Source: Evtepia sp.
GTDB taxonomy: Bacteria; Bacillota; Clostridia; Oscillospirales; Oscillospiraceae
Direction of reading: 5' to 3'
Assembly: GCA_020025735.1 (NCBI GenBank)
Contig: JAHHRP010000054.1
Span: forward strand, 1 to 11,405
DNA length: 11,405 nucleotides
Below the pieces are notes generated by a model. The model had not been told where the DNA came from. It ran no database searches and worked only from the letters and a program-made list of their open reading frames with translations. The position numbers and the translations under genes are program-made. Positions 7,129-11,405 of this stretch are shown one piece after another. The stretch's first letter is position 1, and the number at the start of each line of letters is the position of its first letter.

Positions 7129-7418
7129 TCCTGACACGTCGGCCAGGGGAATCTCTGACGATTGGAGACGATATCCGTTTGACCGTCCTCTCTGTTTCTT
7201 CTGGGGAGAATGGCAGCGTGGTGCTTGGCATTGATGCCCCCCGGGATGTGCTGATTCTCCGCAGCGAGTTGCAGCAGGCCATTTCAGTGAACCGAGACGC
7301 AGCGCAAGCTGCTACATCGCCCCAAACCGTGGCGGCACTGGAGCAGGTGCTCTACCATGCCAATGGAAAAGGGGAGAACATAGCAAAGAAGACAGACAAA
7401 CCAAAAGAAGATCAATAA
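7122..7418 (+). CDS. csrA: Carbon storage regulator CsrA (C-terminally extended)
   Basis: CsrA is a dimeric RNA-binding protein that recognises GGA motifs in mRNA leaders and blocks or alters translation. The start MLILTRRPGESLTIGDDIRL is nearly canonical, and LGIDAPRDV (35-43) followed by the RNA-contacting arginine R47 is present. At 98 residues it is longer than the usual 60-75: the loop before strand four is about three residues longer than in E. coli, and a charged tail ends in KTDKPKEDQ. The ATG overlaps fliW by seven bases. Two GGAGG sequences precede it, at 7105-7109 (12 bases away) and at 7116-7120 (one base away); the first is better spaced for the ribosome and both contain GGA. Autoregulation is possible but not shown. 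Confidence 0.95.
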   Translation: MLILTRRPGESLTIGDDIRLTVLSVSSGENGSVVLGIDAPRDVLILRSELQQAISVNRDAAQAATSPQTVAALEQVLYHANGKGENIAKKTDKPKEDQ

Positions 7419-7435
7419 GAAAGGAGCACACTATT

Positions 7436-7633
7436 ATGGATTTGATGAATTCTGTGGCATCAACTGCCACGGCTGTGCAGTCTTTGCAGTTTCAGCAGAA
7501 CTATGCCATTTCCGTGACGAAAAAAGTGATGGACACGCAGGAGCTGGCCGGACAGGAACTGCTCAGAATGCTGCCTCAGCAGCCAGCACAGCCTGCAGTA
7601 GGGCTGTCCCGGCACCTGGATGTGTACGGTTGA
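7436..7633 (+). CDS. Small YjfB-like putative motility protein
   Basis: A 65-residue protein resembling the YjfB family of putative motility proteins, small proteins often found in flagellar regulons of Firmicutes, with no known biochemical role. The pattern seen is a short N-terminal helix (about 1-20), the helix ISVTKKVMDTQELAGQELLR (25-44), a proline- and glutamine-rich linker, and the ending LSRHLDVYG, which matches the family's usual hydrophobic-Asp-hydrophobic end. AAGGAG at 7421-7426 lies nine bases before the ATG, and the gap after csrA is 17 bases, so it is the last gene of the flgM operon. A terminator follows. It has no signal peptide and no membrane segment. In B. subtilis the flagellin gene hag follows csrA; here this gene takes that place. 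Confidence 0.78.
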   Translation: MDLMNSVASTATAVQSLQFQQNYAISVTKKVMDTQELAGQELLRMLPQQPAQPAVGLSRHLDVYG

Positions 7634-7666
7634 GCAAAACACGAACGCGAGAAAAAGCAGTAAAGT

Positions 7667-7714
7667 AAAAAACCGTGCGTTGAAACTACATTGGTTTCAG
7701 CGCACGGTTTTTTT
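7667..7714. terminator. Bidirectional terminator between the flgM and cheA operons
   Basis: A long hairpin: CCGTGCG (7673-7679) pairs with CGCACGG (7701-7707), continuing inward through TGAAAC with GTTTCA plus one G-T pair, around a loop of about seven bases. Flanking runs of A (7667-7672) and T (7708-7714) extend the stem and give a T-tract on both strands. It lies 33 bases after the yjfB-like stop and 27 bases beyond the cheB stop on the other strand, so it can end both convergent transcripts. Confidence 0.94.
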
Positions 7715-7741
7715 GTTTAGGATATAAACAGGGATGAACTG

Positions 7742-8776
7742 TCATAGTTTACGCAGGTGGGAGATAAGGGTACCGGCGATGTTCTCGCAGGATGCCTGGA
7801 CGGCAACAGCACCAATCTTATAGGCTTCCATCGGCATCCCGTAGACCACGCAGGATTCTTCATCCTGACCTATGGTATAGGCACCTGCCCTCCGCATGGC
7901 CAACAGACCGTCAGCACCATCCCGTCCCATCCCCGTCATGATGATACCCACCATAGGACACTTGACGCCCGTAGCCATGGAGTGGAAGAGGTAGTCAACC
8001 GAAGGACAGTGCCCACTGACTTTTTCACCAGGCTGACAGGAGACAGTATAGCGTGTCCCCATTCGCACGATCTTAGTCTGCAAACCAGCTGGGGCGATCA
8101 GTGCCAGACCGGGATGAATTTCATCACCAGTGACCGCTTCCCGAACCTCCATCTGGCAGATGCGATTCAGCCGTTCAGCGTACATTTTGGTAAACCCAGC
8201 AGGCATATGCTGGACAACCACAATACCTGGGGTGTCCTTGGGCAGCTGGCGCAGAACGGCTAAGGTGGCCTCCGTACCTCCGGTAGAGGCACCTAGCCCA
8301 ATGATGATCTGCCGTTGTCTGGCGCTGGGTGGGGAACAACGCTTGGTGGTAGGCGCCGTAGTCACAGCAGCGGTATGCCGCATGGGACGGACCTTAGCGG
8401 AAGAGGCGATGAGGACCTTCTGGGTCAACGTGTTTAAGAATTGCTGACGATTCTCCTCGCTGCTGGGTTTCCGAACGAAATCCACAGCACCTGCCTCCAG
8501 CGCATCAAAGACTCTCAGGTTTAGAGAGGAGACCAACACCACTGGGAGTGGGTGGATTGGCAGCAATTCTTTCAGGAAGTTCAGACCATTGGTTCCTGGC
8601 ATCTCAACATCCAGGGTCATTACATCAGGGGAAAGTTTCTCTATTTTTGTCTTAGCATCGACGGCGTTGATGGCATATCCTACCACCTCGATGCGCGGGT
8701 GTGCGTCCAGTTGGTCTATTATGAGACGACGGGCCAAAAGGGAGTCATCCACAACCAAAACACGAATTTTCCGCAT
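7742..8776 (-). CDS. cheB: Chemotaxis protein-glutamate methylesterase CheB
   Basis: CheB removes methyl groups from receptor glutamates, and deamidates glutamines, after phosphorylation by CheA. The 344-residue protein has a response-regulator receiver domain (about 1-120) with acidic pair D10-D11, phosphoacceptor D56 (LDVEMPG) and K103, a linker (about 125-155), and a C-terminal esterase domain. The catalytic triad is complete and falls at the same numbers as in the Salmonella enzyme: S164 in GLGASTGG, H190 in VVVQHMPAGF and D286 in TGMGRDGADG. The ATG at 8776 was chosen because AAAGGA lies ten bases upstream and the protein then begins MRKIRVLVVDD; an upstream in-frame start at 8821 would add 15 residues unlike the family and overlap cheR. 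It is the last gene of the che operon. Confidence 0.97.
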   Translation of the reverse strand: MRKIRVLVVDDSLLARRLIIDQLDAHPRIEVVGYAINAVDAKTKIEKLSPDVMTLDVEMPGTNGLNFLKELLPIHPLPVVLVSSLNLRVFDALEAGAVDFVRKPSSEENRQQFLNTLTQKVLIASSAKVRPMRHTAAVTTAPTTKRCSPPSARQRQIIIGLGASTGGTEATLAVLRQLPKDTPGIVVVQHMPAGFTKMYAERLNRICQMEVREAVTGDEIHPGLALIAPAGLQTKIVRMGTRYTVSCQPGEKVSGHCPSVDYLFHSMATGVKCPMVGIIMTGMGRDGADGLLAMRRAGAYTIGQDEESCVVYGMPMEAYKIGAVAVQASCENIAGTLISHLRKL

Positions 8777-8817
8777 AAATGAGACATCCTTTCTATTAGA
8801 GCATCTGGACAAACCGA

Positions 8818-9645
8818 TCAAGGAATCCGCTGGTAGATGGCTGGGGCCACCATACGGAACATAGAGGTCTGCCCCAAGGACTCTGAGTGGCTAATAAACA
8901 GGTAAGAGCCAGGAAGCATCGCGTTGTAGAACCGGCGGATCAGGGCGTCGCGGGTGTTCTGGTTAAAATAGATCATGACATTCCGGCAGAAGATGATATC
9001 AAACTTCCGCCGGAATTGAATAGGGTCCATTAAATTAAAGGGACGAAAGGCAACATTTCTGAGGATCTCCGGTGTCAGAGTATATTCGTCCTGGCTTCCG
9101 GGAATAGGACGGAAAAACTGCCGCAGCCAATGTTCCGACACGTCAGAGGGTTTTTTATACCGAGCAGCCTTTGCCTTTGCCATGGCCTGATTGGAAATGT
9201 CAGTGGCCAACACGAGGGTATCCCAGTTGGAAAACTGAGTACCTAAGAAATCCTTCAACACCATGGAAATGGTGTATGGCTCCTCACCACTGGAACAGCC
9301 AGCACTCCAAATGGCTAAGGACCGGTCACGCTGGTGCCGCGCAACCAATTCGGGCAGAATTTTGTTCTGTAAGAAGGTGAACTGTTCTGACTCCCGCATG
9401 AAATAGGTGTAGTTGGTAGTCAGCTTATCCAGAACAAGCCGTAGATCCTCGGGGTCTCTTTTGGACAGCAGCTGATCCAGGAACTGACGAAAATCCGTGA
9501 AGCCACGACTTTTAAGGGAGAAAGAGAGGCGGCTGATGACCAGCTGCTTTTTCTTACTCAGGTCGATGCCGTAGTTATCCTGGATAAAGGCTACCATTTT
9601 GTGAAAATCTGCGTCAGAGATTTTCAGGTCCCGAAAGTTTTCCAT
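8818..9645 (-). CDS. cheR: Chemotaxis protein methyltransferase CheR
   Basis: CheR transfers methyl groups from S-adenosylmethionine to receptor glutamates, the opposing activity to CheB. The 275-residue protein has the usual helical N-terminal domain (about 1-80) with TTNYTYFMRE (76-85). The SAM-binding domain follows, with motif IWSAGCSSGEEPYT (112-125), ATDIS (147-151) and DIIFCRNVMIYF (216-227), ending in the SHSESL segment. A serine replaces the more common threonine in GCSTGEE, a conservative change. The ATG at 9645 is preceded by a weak AGGACGG-like site in the 15-base gap after cheW. cheB starts 41 bases downstream. The receptor in this window lacks the C-terminal pentapeptide, so methylation probably does not rely on tethering there. 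Confidence 0.97.
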   Translation of the reverse strand: MENFRDLKISDADFHKMVAFIQDNYGIDLSKKKQLVISRLSFSLKSRGFTDFRQFLDQLLSKRDPEDLRLVLDKLTTNYTYFMRESEQFTFLQNKILPELVARHQRDRSLAIWSAGCSSGEEPYTISMVLKDFLGTQFSNWDTLVLATDISNQAMAKAKAARYKKPSDVSEHWLRQFFRPIPGSQDEYTLTPEILRNVAFRPFNLMDPIQFRRKFDIIFCRNVMIYFNQNTRDALIRRFYNAMLPGSYLFISHSESLGQTSMFRMVAPAIYQRIP

Positions 9646-9660
9646 CGAATCACCGTCCTG

Positions 9661-10140
9661 TCATGCCCGGTCCAACAAGCTTGCACAGTCGAAACGCAGC
9701 ATGGTCTGTCCGTCCGACAGAGAACACATACCAGAAACCAATTTTTCTTCCGTGTTGGTGGGTACAGAGGTGATGGTATCTTGCTGCACATCCAGCATCC
9801 GCTGCACGGAGTCAACAAGGATTCCAACGGAGGTGTCATCTATATCCAGAATGATGATACAGGTGTCTTCCTCCAGGGGCTGGTTGAGCAGAAGACGGAT
9901 GTCAACGATGGGGATGATCTGTCCCCGCAAGTTGATAATGCCCCGGACATGATAGGGCAGCAAGGGGAGTTTGGTGATGGTGTGATTGGTGATAATCTCC
10001 ACCACATGCTCGGCAGGGATGCCAAAGAGCAGACCGCCGGAGTGAAAGAGCAAATATTTTTCCGTTAAGACCTCGACAGACTCTTCCTCGGCAGCGTAAT
10101 TTTCAAATTCTTCTTGGTCAAGTACGACGTTCTGATCCAT
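9661..10140 (-). CDS. cheW: Chemotaxis coupling protein CheW
   Basis: CheW is the SH3-like scaffold that links receptors to CheA in the membrane-associated signalling array. The 159-residue protein carries one CheW domain from about residue 27 to 155, with FGIPAEHVVEII (39-50), the VRGIINLRGQIIPIVDIR stretch (65-82) that contains the conserved NLRG, and GILVDSVQRML. About 26 acidic residues (DQEEFENYAAEEESVEV) precede the domain, a modest extension of unknown role. The ATG at 10140 has AGGAGG at 10153-10158, 12 bases upstream, a slightly long spacing; an in-frame stop immediately upstream rules out an earlier start. It sits 71 bases after cheA and 15 bases before cheR. Confidence 0.96.
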   Translation of the reverse strand: MDQNVVLDQEEFENYAAEEESVEVLTEKYLLFHSGGLLFGIPAEHVVEIITNHTITKLPLLPYHVRGIINLRGQIIPIVDIRLLLNQPLEEDTCIIILDIDDTSVGILVDSVQRMLDVQQDTITSVPTNTEEKLVSGMCSLSDGQTMLRFDCASLLDRA

Positions 10141-10211
10141 AAGTCAGCAATACCTCCTAAAAACAGAGTGCGCCCAACAGGGAGCCGCAGGGGGAAATGT
10201 GGCAAGGTCCA

Positions 10212-11405
10212 TCACTGATAGTAGGCAAAGAGATTGTTGATGTCCAGGATGATGCTGATGTTCCCGTCACCCCGGATGGTACAGCCAGCGATGCCATGCT
10301 GCTTGATGTTGAAGCGGTTGAGATAGGCAGGCAGGGGCTTGACTACCACCTGCTGTTCACCTAGGAGCTTATCCACGAACAGGCAGTAAGAACACTCACT
10401 GGTTTCCAGCCAAATGAGGATCCCGTCTTCGATTTGTGTGTAGCCATTGTCCATTTCATATAGGTCTCGCATCCGAACCACAGGATAGAACTGATCCATA
10501 CACTTGAAAAGTTCTCCTCTGGCAGCATCCTGGAGGATGTCTTCGGTGCGGATATTGAAGGACTGGCGGATATTGTGAATGGGGATGGTAAAGACAGAGG
10601 AACCCACAGAGACTTCCATTCCGTCCATGATGGCCATGGTCAAGGGAATCTTCAAGGTAGTGGTCATCCCCTTACCAGACTCACTGGTGATGGAAATGGT
10701 GCCACCCACTTCCTCTACGTTCCGGCGGACCACATCCATGCCAACGCCGCGCCCGGAGAATTCGGTTACCTCGGCATTGGTAGAGAAGCCAGGGGCCATG
10801 AGGAAGCCCAGAATCTCTTTTTGGGAGTATTCTTCTTCTGGGTCAGCCAGACCTCTTTGGATGGCCTTTTGCAGCACGGCATCGTAGTTGACGCCCTGAC
10901 CATCGTCCTGGATCTCGATGATGACTTCGCTGCCAGTGTGGCGGGCAGAGAGGATGATGGTGCCAGAGGGATCTTTTCCAGCAGCCACCCGTTCCTCAGG
11001 GGTTTCCTCAATGCCGTGATCCATGGAGTTGCGCACGATGTGCATGATGGGATCGGCGATGCTGTCCACAATGGTCTTGTCCACCTCAGTGTCCTCCCCC
11101 ACCAGGGTCAGTTGAGCCTGTTTGCCCAGTTTTTTGCACATATCCCGTACAATGCGGTGCATTTTCTGGAAGGTACCGGAGACGGGCACCATACGCAAGG
11201 ACATGGACACATCCTGCAGCTGATCGGTGAGCTTACGCAGCTGGCGGGCAGACTTGGTAAATGCATCCAGTTTCAGCCCCTTGAGATCTGGGGAAGAGGT
11301 GACCATGGACTCGGTAATGACGATTTCACCCACGATGGCAGCCAAGTCATCGAGCTTGCTTAGGTTGACGCTGATTAGGCTCTCGCGATGGGGAGCGGCC
11401 TGAGG
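10212..11405 (-). CDS. cheA: Chemotaxis histidine kinase CheA (C-terminal part, cut by the window edge)
   Basis: CheA autophosphorylates in response to receptor state and passes phosphate to CheY and CheB. The window holds 397 C-terminal residues and the frame stays open to the right edge, so the start and the P1 and P2 domains lie outside. Visible domains are the end of P3 dimerisation (about 1-75, with LDDLAAIVGEIVI); the P4 ATPase, with N box HIVRNSMDHGIE (122-133), G1 box DDGQG (167-171), G2 box GRGVG (218-222) and the GKGMTTTL region (224 + 20 onward); and the P5 CheW-like domain (about 256-395), ending in NLFAYYQ. A TTG near 11345 could be mistaken for a start, but the residues before it (ESLISVNLSKLDD) match the family. 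All kinase motifs are intact. It leads the operon part seen here, followed by cheW, cheR and cheB. Confidence 0.97.
   Translation of the reverse strand, partial: PQAAPHRESLISVNLSKLDDLAAIVGEIVITESMVTSSPDLKGLKLDAFTKSARQLRKLTDQLQDVSMSLRMVPVSGTFQKMHRIVRDMCKKLGKQAQLTLVGEDTEVDKTIVDSIADPIMHIVRNSMDHGIEETPEERVAAGKDPSGTIILSARHTGSEVIIEIQDDGQGVNYDAVLQKAIQRGLADPEEEYSQKEILGFLMAPGFSTNAEVTEFSGRGVGMDVVRRNVEEVGGTISITSESGKGMTTTLKIPLTMAIMDGMEVSVGSSVFTIPIHNIRQSFNIRTEDILQDAARGELFKCMDQFYPVVRMRDLYEMDNGYTQIEDGILIWLETSECSYCLFVDKLLGEQQVVVKPLPAYLNRFNIKQHGIAGCTIRGDGNISIILDINNLFAYYQ

Noticed and set aside
10575..11363. A 262-codon plus-strand open frame opposite cheA, rich in His, Gly and Asp
   Set aside because: It mirrors the conserved CheA ATPase coding sequence and has no credible start signal or family resemblance.
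1..11405. CRISPR arrays, tRNA or rRNA genes, insertion sequences and attachment sites
   Set aside because: Reading the window showed no regularly spaced direct repeats, no cloverleaf-like segments and no transposase or integrase; the gene content is a continuous flagellar and chemotaxis region.

Overview
The window is a flagellar and chemotaxis region from a Gram-positive bacterium of the Firmicutes, most likely a motile clostridial (Oscillospiraceae-like) anaerobe. The evidence is strong AGGAGG-type ribosome binding sites at most genes, T-rich intrinsic terminators, moderate GC content, and a gene order that matches the Bacillus subtilis late flagellar cluster (flgM-flgN-flgK-flgL-yviE-fliW-csrA). 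The finer taxonomic guess is inference only.

Layout. (1) Positions 3-119 hold the last 38 residues of a gene that looks like a hemerythrin-type protein. It is followed, with no visible terminator, by a complete dCache-type methyl-accepting chemotaxis protein (185-2263) and a strong terminator (2287-2326). (2) A candidate promoter with a perfect TATAAT and an overlapping sigma-D-like GACGATAT element (2421-2432), followed by two small hairpins, precedes a tight plus-strand operon. Its genes are the anti-sigma factor flgM, the export chaperone flgN, the hook-filament junction proteins flgK and flgL, a DUF6470/YviE-family gene, fliW, csrA and a small YjfB-like motility gene. The flagellin gene is not in the window. 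(3) A long symmetric hairpin at 7667-7714 sits between convergent operons and can terminate both. (4) The minus strand carries cheA (cut by the right edge), cheW, cheR and cheB in transcription order.

How they fit together. The chemoreceptor would signal through CheW and CheA. CheR and CheB would methylate and demethylate receptors for adaptation. FlgM, FlgN, FliW and CsrA would coordinate late flagellar gene expression and flagellin translation with assembly, while FlgK and FlgL form the junction on which the filament is built. CheY, CheC/CheD, flagellin and the motor genes lie outside.

Most of the region is orthodox, and I see no clear new system. The least explained points are a run of about six nine-residue beta-like repeats in the DUF6470 protein, the leader hairpins of flgM, an extended CsrA whose start overlaps fliW, and the hemerythrin-like gene next to the receptor. 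Several starts were moved to fit ribosome binding sites: flgM 2516, flgN 2829, yviE-like 6049 and cheB 8776.
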